This document shows positions 6,679-13,422 of a stretch of DNA of 17,329 nucleotides, piece by piece. The stretch's first letter is position 1; every line of letters begins with the position of its first letter. The notes beneath the pieces are model-generated. The model worked only from the letters and a program-made list of their open reading frames with translations. It had not been told where the DNA came from and searched no databases. Source of the stretch: Candidatus Omnitrophota bacterium. Its GTDB lineage: Bacteria; Omnitrophota; Omnitrophia; Omnitrophales; JACROU01. The stretch lies in NCBI GenBank assembly GCA_016206875.1, contig JACQQR010000092.1, forward strand, positions 1 to 17,329, written 5' to 3'. Made by a program: the position numbers and the translations under genes.

Positions 6679-8340
6679 TTACCAATCTTTGGCCACTTCA
6701 TGCCGCCGGTAACTTTCCGGAGGCCGCCTTAAATATAAAAGTTCTTTCTCAGCTTCCTGAAGGGCATTCAAGATTTTAAGAGCGCTTTCCTTTGAAATCC
6801 GGTTAAAGGCCCCGCGGGGTACGCTGCCGGCGCTGTCCCCAGCACGCATCGATTGAGGCGTTCCTTGAGATTCTTGCGTACCTCCCCCCCCGGCCGCTTG
6901 GCTTTCCTCTTGGCCTTTACCTTCCTCTTCCCCGCCTGTTTTTTCTTCTTGTGCTAATTCATCCGCCGTTTGCCCGGGAAGTTCTTCTTCGCCAGATTGA
7001 TATTGGGATTCCCGAGATTCCTCGCCTGGGTCGGAGATTTCCCCCTCACTTTCACGCTGCTGGCGGCCGTCTTCCTTTCCCTGCTGCCCATTCTTTTCCT
7101 CGCCCGGTTTTTCATCTTGCTTTTCATGCTGTTCTTCGCCGCCGGCAAGAGATTTTCGCAAATCCTCCTCTAATTTTTTACTCAGCTCACTTTCACTCAT
7201 CTGCCCGGCACCGGCTTGCTGACCCTGTTGCGGGCGGCCCGCTTTTTGATCCATTTCTTTTCCTTCTTGCTCTTGGCCGCCATCTCCTTGCGCTGAATCG
7301 GCTTGCTTCGGGTCTAGCTGGCCTGACTGGCCCGGCTCAGGTTTTGATTGCTGATTTTTTTGTTCCGATTGCCCCAAATCTTTTTTTGCTTGGCTCCCCG
7401 GCTCTTCCCGGCCTTCGCGATTTTGCTGTTCGCCGCTCGATGTAGCCGGCGTCGGCTGCGCGGGATGAGCTTGGGGCTGCTCCTGTTGATTTTGCTGCCG
7501 GCTTGCTGGCTTCGAAGAGTTTTGAGACTGATTTCCCCGAGCGCCTTGTTCGTTACTCTGTTGCTCGCCTTGGTTTTCCTGCCCGCTTTGAGGTTGCTCT
7601 CCCTGCTGTTCTTGGGCCTGACTTTTTTGATTTTGAGAGCGGCCTGAACTGCTTTGCGATTGTTGCTGGCCGCTCTGATTGGAGTCTTGATTTTGAGATT
7701 GTCCGCCGCCGCTTTGCTGCTGTTGGTTCTGCTGCTGTTGTTGATTTTGTTGTTGCTGTTGATTTTGTTGTTGCTGTTGATTTTGCTGTTGCTGTTGATT
7801 TTGCTGTTGCTGTTGGTTTTGCTGTTGCTGTTCCTGTTTTTGTTGTTGCTCATTTTCTTTTTTCTCTTCAGGAGTACGGCGCTCATCTTGTTTTTTTTCG
7901 TATTCCTGCTTTTTCCGGAGCAAGAATTCTAAATTGTATTTTGCGTCCTGATCTTTGGGATTGATATCGAGTACTTTCTTATAAGCGGCAATGGCTTGAT
8001 CAAAATGACCCAAACGGTACTGGGTATTGCCGTAATTGTACAGAGCTTGGCTTGCGAGAGGCGAATCTTTGGCAATGGCCTTTAGTGTGTGTTCATATTC
8101 AGAAAAGGCTTCTTTATGCTGTCCGAGCTTATAGAGCGAATTGCCCATGTTGTAATGGATTTCCGGGGTTTTGGCGTCTTTTTCCGAGGCGGCACGGTAA
8201 TTTTCAAGCGCCTGCTTGTACCGTTTTTCCGAAAACAACTCATTGCCCTTTTTTGTCAGAGATTGTTTGGTTTCAAGAAATCCCAGATGAAGGGGCAGCA
8301 TCGCCAACAGCAACACGAATAAAATTCCCAAGGGTCTCAT
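6679..8340 (-). CDS. BatC-like TPR protein with Gln/Glu-rich region
   Basis: A 553-residue protein. Residues 1-22 form a hydrophobic signal or anchor. Residues ~25-150 hold about three tetratricopeptide repeats ('GNELFSEKRYKQALENY', 'HYNMGNSLYKLGQHKEAFSEY', 'YNYGNTQYRLGHFDQAIAAYKKVLDINP'). Residues ~150-510 are very low-complexity (Gln, Glu, Gly, Ser, Lys), including an Asn-Gln5 repeat at about 170-205. The C-terminal ~40 residues return to an ordered helix ending in a charged tail with Trp last. BatC proteins of Bat operons combine a signal sequence with TPRs and a charged tail, and are thought to act in the periplasm with BatA/BatB; this tail is longer than usual. The ATG overlaps the BatB stop (ATGA). 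The C-terminal 'LNALQEAEKELL' block recurs in BatC-type proteins, which supports the call. Confidence 0.85.
   Translation of the reverse strand: MRPLGILFVLLLAMLPLHLGFLETKQSLTKKGNELFSEKRYKQALENYRAASEKDAKTPEIHYNMGNSLYKLGQHKEAFSEYEHTLKAIAKDSPLASQALYNYGNTQYRLGHFDQAIAAYKKVLDINPKDQDAKYNLEFLLRKKQEYEKKQDERRTPEEKKENEQQQKQEQQQQNQQQQQNQQQQQNQQQQQNQQQQQNQQQQQNQQQQSGGGQSQNQDSNQSGQQQSQSSSGRSQNQKSQAQEQQGEQPQSGQENQGEQQSNEQGARGNQSQNSSKPASRQQNQQEQPQAHPAQPTPATSSGEQQNREGREEPGSQAKKDLGQSEQKNQQSKPEPGQSGQLDPKQADSAQGDGGQEQEGKEMDQKAGRPQQGQQAGAGQMSESELSKKLEEDLRKSLAGGEEQHEKQDEKPGEEKNGQQGKEDGRQQRESEGEISDPGEESRESQYQSGEEELPGQTADELAQEEKTGGEEEGKGQEESQAAGGGGTQESQGTPQSMRAGDSAGSVPRGAFNRISKESALKILNALQEAEKELLYLRRPPESYRRHEVAKDW
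7725..7832. repeat. 18-bp in-frame tandem repeat (VNTR-like) in the BatC-like gene
   Basis: Six consecutive 18-base units start at 7725, 7743, 7761, 7779, 7797 and 7815. Units 2 and 3 are identical, units 4 and 5 are identical, and the others differ by a few bases. Each encodes Asn plus five Gln on the minus strand (residues ~170-205). Because the unit is a multiple of three, gain or loss of copies changes linker length without breaking the frame. Confidence 0.9.
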
Positions 8341-9350
8341 CCAAATAGTCCAGCCTTTCTTCTGTCACTGATCAAAAGCTCTAACATCAATAATACCAGA
8401 GCCGGCAAGAGGAAAAGCTGGAAATGCTCTTCTTTTTCCACCAGTTCTTTCGCCTTAAATGTTTTTTTACCTATGCCGCCAAGATGCGTGTATATCAAAT
8501 CGATTTCTTTTTCACCGGGAGTCGAAGGAAAAAAAAGCCCTCCGGTTTCATCCGCAATTTTTTCTAGAAGTCCATTATCCAGTTTAGAAATCACCGTTTT
8601 CCCCATGCGGTCTTTTTTAAAGCCGGTGATATTTCCTTTCCCTGAGCCCAGAGGAATCGGAGCGCCTTCACGAGTGCCCACGCCTACGGTATAAATTCTT
8701 ACGCCTGCTTCCCGGGCCCGTTCCATCACGGCTTCTGCTTCCAAGGTGGTCTCTTCCCCATCTGAAAAAATGATCATGACCCGGTATTTCTTATCTCCTT
8801 TGGGAAAAGCCTTCAAACCGGTTTTGATTGCTTCTGCCAGCGAAGACCCGGGATCGGGCACGTAACCCACTTTTACGGCATCTAAAAAGAGTAAAAAAGC
8901 CCCATAATCGACAGTTAGCGGTGCCTGAAGGAAGGCTTGCCCGGCGAAAATAACCAGGCCAATCCGGTCCCCTTTAAGTTTTTTGACGAAATTGCGGATT
9001 TCGATTTTGGCCTTGTCGAAGCGGCTGGGTTTTATGTCTTGCGCGAGCATAGAAAGCGAACTGTCGAGCATAAACACAATATCGATGCCTTTACGCTCCA
9101 CCTTCTTTTTTTCTTCGCCCCACTGAGGCCGGGCCAGCGCCAGGGTCATCAAAAGAATGGAGATAAGAATAAGCACAATTTTTAATATTTCTTTATCCCG
9201 GGCGCGCGCTTCCGCAATTTTTGGAAGAATTTCCGAATCCGCAAATTTGCCCAGCTTTCGCGCTTTGCTCCAGCCGCGCAGCCAGAAAAGAGCCAGCGCG
9301 GCGGGAACGGCCAACAAAAAAATAAATGCAGAATCATTGTAGAATTGCAT
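8337..9350 (-). CDS. BatB-like von Willebrand factor A protein
   Basis: A 337-residue membrane protein with a short N-terminal hydrophobic segment (~7-24), a second transmembrane helix (~55-73) leading into the conserved 'LALARPQWG' motif, a vWA domain (~88-290) and a C-terminal transmembrane helix (~312-330). The metal-ion-dependent adhesion site is complete: Asp96-x-Ser98-x-Ser100, the Thr of 'APLTVDY', and the Asp of 'FSDGEE'. This layout matches BatA/BatB proteins, which place the vWA domain on the periplasmic side. The 'LPxGxG' insertion after 'REGAP' is common in BatB. Its place between BatA and BatC and its ATGA overlap with batC support BatB. The start ATG at 9350 gives the expected first helix. 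Confidence 0.93.
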   Translation of the reverse strand: MQFYNDSAFIFLLAVPAALALFWLRGWSKARKLGKFADSEILPKIAEARARDKEILKIVLILISILLMTLALARPQWGEEKKKVERKGIDIVFMLDSSLSMLAQDIKPSRFDKAKIEIRNFVKKLKGDRIGLVIFAGQAFLQAPLTVDYGAFLLFLDAVKVGYVPDPGSSLAEAIKTGLKAFPKGDKKYRVMIIFSDGEETTLEAEAVMERAREAGVRIYTVGVGTREGAPIPLGSGKGNITGFKKDRMGKTVISKLDNGLLEKIADETGGLFFPSTPGEKEIDLIYTHLGGIGKKTFKAKELVEKEEHFQLFLLPALVLLMLELLISDRRKAGLFG

Positions 9351-9389
9351 AAACAGGTTTCTCGCTTGCCCTCGTGAGGCGAGGGAGCC

Positions 9390-10373
9390 TTACGGCAGTT
9401 TTAATAATACGGTTGCGCTCAGTAAAATTTCTAAAAGCAAAAGAATTAAAGCCGGCCAAAGAGCGTAATAAAAAATATCCGAATAATTGGAGAATTCTTT
9501 CACTTTCACCTCGGTTTTTTCGAGTTTGTCGATGCGCTTATAAGCCTCTTCTAAACCCCGAGGGTCGCGTGCCCGGAAAAACGTGCCTCCCGTGATATCA
9601 GCGATGCGCTTCAACATTTTTTCGTCAATATCCACTCTTGCCTGTACGTATCGCCTTCCAAACAAAGGATCATCAACAGGGAAAGGAACCATGCCTCCTT
9701 TCCCAATCCCGATAGTGTAAATTTTGACGCCGAAACCTTGCGCTAACTCGGCCGCGGTGACGGGGTCGATATTTCCGGAGTTATTTTCTCCATCCGTGAT
9801 GAGAATGATTATTTTGCTTTTGGCGTCGCTTTCCCGGAGGCGATTGACGGCTGTGGCAATGCCCAATCCGATTGCGGTTCCATCTTTGATCATGCCGATA
9901 CGGATATCATCAATCAAGGATACGAGCACATCATAATCCAAAGTCAGCGGGCATTGGGTGTAGGCCTGCCGGGCGAAGACCACCATGCCCATGCGATCCT
10001 GCCTGCGGCCCTTGATAAATTTTTTAGCCTCTTCTTTGGCCACCTCCAGACGGTTCTGCGGATGAAAATCTTCCGCTTGCATGGAACCGGAAATATCCAT
10101 GGAGATAATCATGTCGACGCCGCGTGTTTCAAATTCCCGCTCGCTTTCAGCCGCCTGGGGCCTGGCCAAGGCAACGATAACAAGGACGAGAGTCAATATT
10201 CTCAGAAGCGATAAAAAGCGGGCGGGATTTTGCGTTTCCGAGAGCTTGACACTTTTGATGACCGCAAGGGTGGGAAACCGGATCGCGGTTCTTTTTTTCC
10301 GCAAAGCCTGGAACAAGAGCCAAGGGAAGAGGATGAGCGCTAGAAAGAAAATGGGTGCGGCGAAATCCATCAT
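9390..10373 (-). CDS. BatA-like von Willebrand factor A protein
   Basis: A 327-residue paralogue of the following BatB gene, with the same plan: a first hydrophobic helix (~5-24), a second (~55-70) ending in 'ALARPQ' at 68-73, a vWA domain (~84-290) and a last helix (~305-322). MIDAS residues are intact: Asp93-Ile-Ser95-Gly-Ser97, the Thr in 'CPLTLDY', and the Asp in 'ITDGENNSGNIDP', the last a typical BatA sequence. The start may be the first or second of two adjacent ATGs (10373 or 10370); both overlap the stop of the BatD-like gene, so translation is coupled. 39 bases separate it from batB, including a small 6-bp hairpin (9369-9385). A membrane partner of MoxR/Bat complexes by family knowledge. 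Confidence 0.94.
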   Translation of the reverse strand: MMDFAAPIFFLALILFPWLLFQALRKKRTAIRFPTLAVIKSVKLSETQNPARFLSLLRILTLVLVIVALARPQAAESEREFETRGVDMIISMDISGSMQAEDFHPQNRLEVAKEEAKKFIKGRRQDRMGMVVFARQAYTQCPLTLDYDVLVSLIDDIRIGMIKDGTAIGLGIATAVNRLRESDAKSKIIILITDGENNSGNIDPVTAAELAQGFGVKIYTIGIGKGGMVPFPVDDPLFGRRYVQARVDIDEKMLKRIADITGGTFFRARDPRGLEEAYKRIDKLEKTEVKVKEFSNYSDIFYYALWPALILLLLEILLSATVLLKLP

Positions 10374-11314
10374 AGTTCCCCGGGAGTTTCCGGCTTGGTT
10401 TTTTCAACAATTTCTTGGGCCAGTTTATGAGTTTTTATAATTTCAACCGGTTCCGGAATACACTTCGCAAATTTTACCAAATCAGCGGCGTCAAAAAATT
10501 GAGCAACCAATTTCATCGAATCGGCGTTTGTTTCCAGTCGATTCAATTCATCGACTATTTCCGAGCTGGTTTCTTCAAGCGCTTTAAATTTGAAGCGTTT
10601 TTGAAAATATCTCTTAAGAATCTCGGACATCCGGAAATAAAATTCGCGCACTTGGCCTTTGGCCAGGAGGCCGGAGTCTTCCAGCCGCATAAGCGCCCTC
10701 AGGGCTTCTTCAGGAGGTGTAAGAGGCGGGGAGAAGAAATTCACGAGTACGTCCCGCCGAGTGAAAAAAAGCCAGGCCAGGATGCCCAGAAGCACAAATA
10801 AAATGCCCGCCAAAGCAAATAGAATCCCCTTCAATAACTCAGAAGGAAGAGAAACAACGGATTTGATATCCCGAATATCTTTCTTGGGCGCGTGGGTTTT
10901 ATCAATGGTTTCAACGGTAATATAAAGTTTATTGGTTTTTAGTTCTTTTTCTTTCCCATCGATATCCTTGTAGCGTATGGTGACGGGGTCAATGACATAT
11001 TCCCCAAGCTGATAGCTGGTGACTCGATACACCATTCCTTCCAGCACCCAATCCCCTTCTTTGACCGGGGGAATTTCCCGCTTCCCTTTTATTTCAAAAT
11101 CGCGAAGTTTCACAACCGGGTTCGCGGTCAGAATGTCCACGCGCGGCGCCCGGCGAATTTCAATTTTAAATTCAACCGTATCCCCCACAGTGATGAAGGC
11201 TTTATTTACAGAAGCCTTCACGCTGACGGAAGGCGGAGGAGTTGCTTGAGAAAAAACAAATGGGGCAGAAAAGGAAATCAAAGCAAAGACAAAAAAACCG
11301 GCCAGGCGTTTCAT
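10370..11314 (-). CDS. Short BatD-like membrane protein
   Basis: A 314-residue protein. It has a signal peptide (1-22, cleavage likely near 'VFS-QA'), one extracytoplasmic Ig-like/beta domain (~28-136, with 'FITVGDTVEFKIEI'), a 'DIRDIKSV' linker (146-153), a transmembrane helix (~161-184), and a cytoplasmic helical domain (~193-305). The cytoplasmic part carries 'PPEEALRALMRLEDSGLLAKGQVREFYFRMSEILKRYFQKRF', which resembles the C-terminal region of proteins found in Bat operons (DUF4381-related). Classic BatD is about twice as long with several beta domains, so this is a reduced form. It fits BatD by position between DUF58 and BatA. Its ATG shares one base with the DUF58 stop (TAATG) and its own stop overlaps batA. 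Confidence 0.78.
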   Translation of the reverse strand: MKRLAGFFVFALISFSAPFVFSQATPPPSVSVKASVNKAFITVGDTVEFKIEIRRAPRVDILTANPVVKLRDFEIKGKREIPPVKEGDWVLEGMVYRVTSYQLGEYVIDPVTIRYKDIDGKEKELKTNKLYITVETIDKTHAPKKDIRDIKSVVSLPSELLKGILFALAGILFVLLGILAWLFFTRRDVLVNFFSPPLTPPEEALRALMRLEDSGLLAKGQVREFYFRMSEILKRYFQKRFKFKALEETSSEIVDELNRLETNADSMKLVAQFFDAADLVKFAKCIPEPVEIIKTHKLAQEIVEKTKPETPGEL

Positions 11315-12192
11315 TACCGGAACCTTTTTTCTCTGGCCCGGAAAAATTTGATGAGCGGATCCACGTACGATTGAGTGGTGTCAATTTCAATTTTATCCAG
11401 CCCCATTTTTTTAAAAAGCCTGTCCATGTGATGCAGTTCTTCGGTGGTCTTTTTGCGGAAGGTTTCCTGAAATTTGGAGTGGCTGGTGTTCACCATCACC
11501 TCCTCGCCTGTTTCCGCATCTTCGAACACCACATAGCCCATTTTAGGAATTGCACGCTCGCGCGGATCAAAAAGGTAAATGCCGATTACGTCATGCTCTT
11601 TGCCAAGGATTTTCAGCGGTTTCTCATAATCCGAGGCCAGAAAATCAGAGATGATAAAAATCACAGCCCGGCGGGAGAGCACATTATTTAGGTACTTCAG
11701 CGCGGCAGCCATGTCCGTTTTTTTGTGCTGCGGCTCGTAAGCAAGAATTTCGCGCACGACACGAAGCGCGTGCCGCTTCCCCTTTTTTACGGGAATATAT
11801 TTTTCAACCCGGTCGGTAAAGAATACTAAACCGACTTTGTCGTTATTGATCACCGCAGAAAATGCGAGTAAGGCCGTGATTTCCGCAGCCACTTCCGCCT
11901 TCATTTTCTTGCCGGATCCGAAAAAATTGGAATAAGAGGCGTCCACCACAAAAAGCACCGTGAGCTCGCGCTCTTCGACATATTTTTTGACAAAGGGATG
12001 CTGGCTTCTGGCCGTGACATTCCAGTCGATGGTGCGGATATCGTCGCCCGGCACGTATTCGCGCACGTCGGCGAATTCGATGCCCTGGCCTTTGAACACC
12101 GATTCGTATTCGCCGCCGAACAGGTCATTGACGAGCCGGTTGGTGCGGATTTCAATCAATTTAACTTTGCTACGGGTTTCTTTGGGTAGCAT
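11314..12192 (-). CDS. DUF58 / vWA-like protein of a MoxR system
   Basis: A 292-residue cytoplasmic protein. The family signature is clear at residues 26-62 ('GEYESVFKGQGIEFADVREYVPGDDIRTIDWNVTAR'-type block, including the invariant Pro-Gly-Asp-Asp and Asp-Trp). A vWA-fold follows with Asp84-Ala-Ser86-Tyr-Ser88 as the first MIDAS loop, 'KKTDMAAAL' and 'IISDFLAS'. DUF58 genes almost always follow moxR, as here, and are thought to be MoxR clients or adaptors. The ATG at 12192 begins at the expected place, but no Shine-Dalgarno is seen: an inverted-repeat element ends only 8 bases upstream. It overlaps the BatD-like gene by one base. Confidence 0.93.
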   Translation of the reverse strand: MLPKETRSKVKLIEIRTNRLVNDLFGGEYESVFKGQGIEFADVREYVPGDDIRTIDWNVTARSQHPFVKKYVEERELTVLFVVDASYSNFFGSGKKMKAEVAAEITALLAFSAVINNDKVGLVFFTDRVEKYIPVKKGKRHALRVVREILAYEPQHKKTDMAAALKYLNNVLSRRAVIFIISDFLASDYEKPLKILGKEHDVIGIYLFDPRERAIPKMGYVVFEDAETGEEVMVNTSHSKFQETFRKKTTEELHHMDRLFKKMGLDKIEIDTTQSYVDPLIKFFRAREKRFR

Positions 12193-12200
12193 GTTTTTAA

Positions 12201-12286
12201 TGTCATTCCGGGCATGACCCGGAATCCAGGGTCATTGCCACCATGAGTTGCGTTAACCCTGGATCCCGGCTTTCGCCGGGATGACA
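12201..12286. repeat. MITE/REP-like inverted-repeat element, copy 2, inside the Bat operon
   Basis: 86 bp bounded by TGTCA (12201-12205) and TGACA (12282-12286). The two ~31-base arms are imperfect inverted repeats of one another. Each arm also folds on itself: ATTCCGGG-CATG-ACCCGGAAT around 12205-12224, and ATCCCGGC-TTTC-GCCGGGAT at 12263-12282. The plan, ends and hairpin loop sequence match copy 1 at 5122-5241, so the two belong to one family. It fills most of the 105-base gap between moxR and the DUF58 gene. Confidence 0.8.
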
Positions 12287-12297
12287 ACCAATATTCT

Positions 12298-13287
12298 TTA
12301 AGGTACTTCCACCTGATCAAAAATCCTCGTGATTACGTCCTCAGAGGTCATTTCCTCGGCTTCCGCTTCGTAGGTCACCAGCACGCGATGGCGAAGCACA
12401 TCCATGCCGATTTGCTTTACATCTTCCGGGGTTACATAAGCTCTTCCGCGAAGGAAGGCATGAGCCTTAGCCGCCACGGTGAGCATGATGCTTGCCCGAG
12501 GCGAGCCTCCGTAGGCAATGAGCCGCTTTAAATCTTCCAGTTTGTATTGAGCGGGACTGCGTGTGGCGAACACCAGATCGAGAATGTAATCCTTCACTTT
12601 CTCATCCACATAAATTTCTGTGGTAATTTGCCGGAGCCGCAGGATATCTCGAGGTGTGAGAATCGGATTTACCTTGGCTTCATTGCCGGAAGAAACTTTT
12701 TCCAGGATTTCCTTTTCCTCTTTTTTATTCGGATACGTTACTTTTAGTTTCAGCATGAACCTGTCCACTTGTGCTTCAGGCAGCGGGTACGTCCCCTCTT
12801 GCTCGATAGGATTTTGAGTGGCCAGCACCAAAAAGGGTTCTTCAAGCTTAAACGTGTTTTCCCCAATCGTTACCTGCCGCTCTTGCATGGCCTCAAGCAA
12901 GGCGCTTTGCACTTTAGAGGGCGCACGATTGATTTCGTCAGCTAAAATAATGTTGGCGAAAATAGGCCCTTTTTTTGTGGTAAATTGAGAGTCTTTCGGG
13001 CTATAGACCAGGGTGCCAATCAAGTCGGCCGGCAGCAGATCCGGGGTAAATTGAACACGTTGAAATTTGGTTTGAACGGCTTCGGCCAATGTTTTTACGG
13101 ATTTGGTTTTAGCCAGCCCGGGCACCCCTTCAATTAAAACGTGTCCGTTTCCCAGAATGCTGATGAGCAGCCGTTCAATCAAATATTTTTGACCTACGAT
13201 AGTTTTTGAAATTTCGTTCATCAACTCTTTGATCAGGTTATGTTCGTTTTTTACTTTTTCTGTGAGCTCTTTAATTGCAGTTTCCAT
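12298..13287 (-). CDS. moxR: MoxR-family AAA+ ATPase
   Basis: A 329-residue AAA+ ATPase of the MoxR family, a chaperone-like enzyme that helps assemble or activate protein complexes, usually with vWA-domain partners. Motifs in order: Walker A GVPGLAKT (54-61), the 'FTPDLLPADLIGT' MoxR segment (80-92), Walker B with DEINRA (117-122), sensor 1 'ATQNP' (156-160), 'YPLPEAQVDRF' with the arginine-finger region (167-177), and the C-terminal lid with 'GGSPRAS' (sensor 2). Length is normal. The start at 13287 has a strong Shine-Dalgarno GAGGAG five bases upstream. As first gene of the operon it is followed by DUF58 and the Bat genes, the standard context. Confidence 0.96.
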   Translation of the reverse strand: METAIKELTEKVKNEHNLIKELMNEISKTIVGQKYLIERLLISILGNGHVLIEGVPGLAKTKSVKTLAEAVQTKFQRVQFTPDLLPADLIGTLVYSPKDSQFTTKKGPIFANIILADEINRAPSKVQSALLEAMQERQVTIGENTFKLEEPFLVLATQNPIEQEGTYPLPEAQVDRFMLKLKVTYPNKKEEKEILEKVSSGNEAKVNPILTPRDILRLRQITTEIYVDEKVKDYILDLVFATRSPAQYKLEDLKRLIAYGGSPRASIMLTVAAKAHAFLRGRAYVTPEDVKQIGMDVLRHRVLVTYEAEAEEMTSEDVITRIFDQVEVP

Positions 13288-13292
13288 TTTTT

Positions 13293-13298
13293 CTCCTC
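13293..13298 (-). promoter_or_regulatory. Strong ribosome-binding site of moxR overlapping an upstream stop codon
   Basis: GAGGAG on the minus strand, five bases from the moxR ATG. Its first bases are shared with a TGA stop (13299-13297) that closes the short open frame described next, an arrangement typical of translationally coupled operon genes. Confidence 0.75.
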
Positions 13299-13413
13299 AT
13301 GGCATGTCATCTATCTGTTCAATAATTTTTGAAAGCGCAGTTTTTTCTTCACGGCTTAAGCGAGGAAAAAGAAAATGCGTAGCATAGAAAGTTATTCTGG
13401 CTCTAGAGGGGGG
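13297..13413 (-). pseudogene. Coding-like tail without a start codon, possible gene remnant
   Basis: Between the giant repeat gene and moxR, a 38-codon frame runs from just after a TAG (13416-13414) to TGA (13299-13297). Its last ~25 residues read like a real protein end, Leu-Phe-Pro-Arg-Leu-Ser-Arg-Glu-Glu-Lys followed by an amphipathic helix 'ALSKIIEQIDDMP'. It has no ATG, GTG or TTG start. The stop overlaps the moxR ribosome site as in coupled genes. It is also in the same frame as the giant repeat gene, separated from it only by two TAG codons. It may be the 3' end of a deleted operon gene, or chance. I do not recognise a family. Confidence 0.35.
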
Positions 13414-13422
13414 CTAAATCAA

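Noticed and set aside
7725..7832. Possible CRISPR array (regular short repeats)
   Set aside because: Units are contiguous with no unique spacers and encode an in-frame amino-acid repeat.
7314..7964. Long open frames on both strands over the Gln-rich region of the BatC-like gene, including a Leu-rich one that looks like a membrane protein
   Set aside because: They are shadows of the CAG/CAA-type 18-bp repeats; translated in other frames these give Leu-, Val-, Ser- or Asn-rich runs. The TPR/BatC frame has a signal peptide and known domains.
9369..9385. Small hairpin between batA and batB as an intrinsic terminator
   Set aside because: The stem is only 6 bp with no T-run on the minus strand; a terminator inside this operon is not supported.
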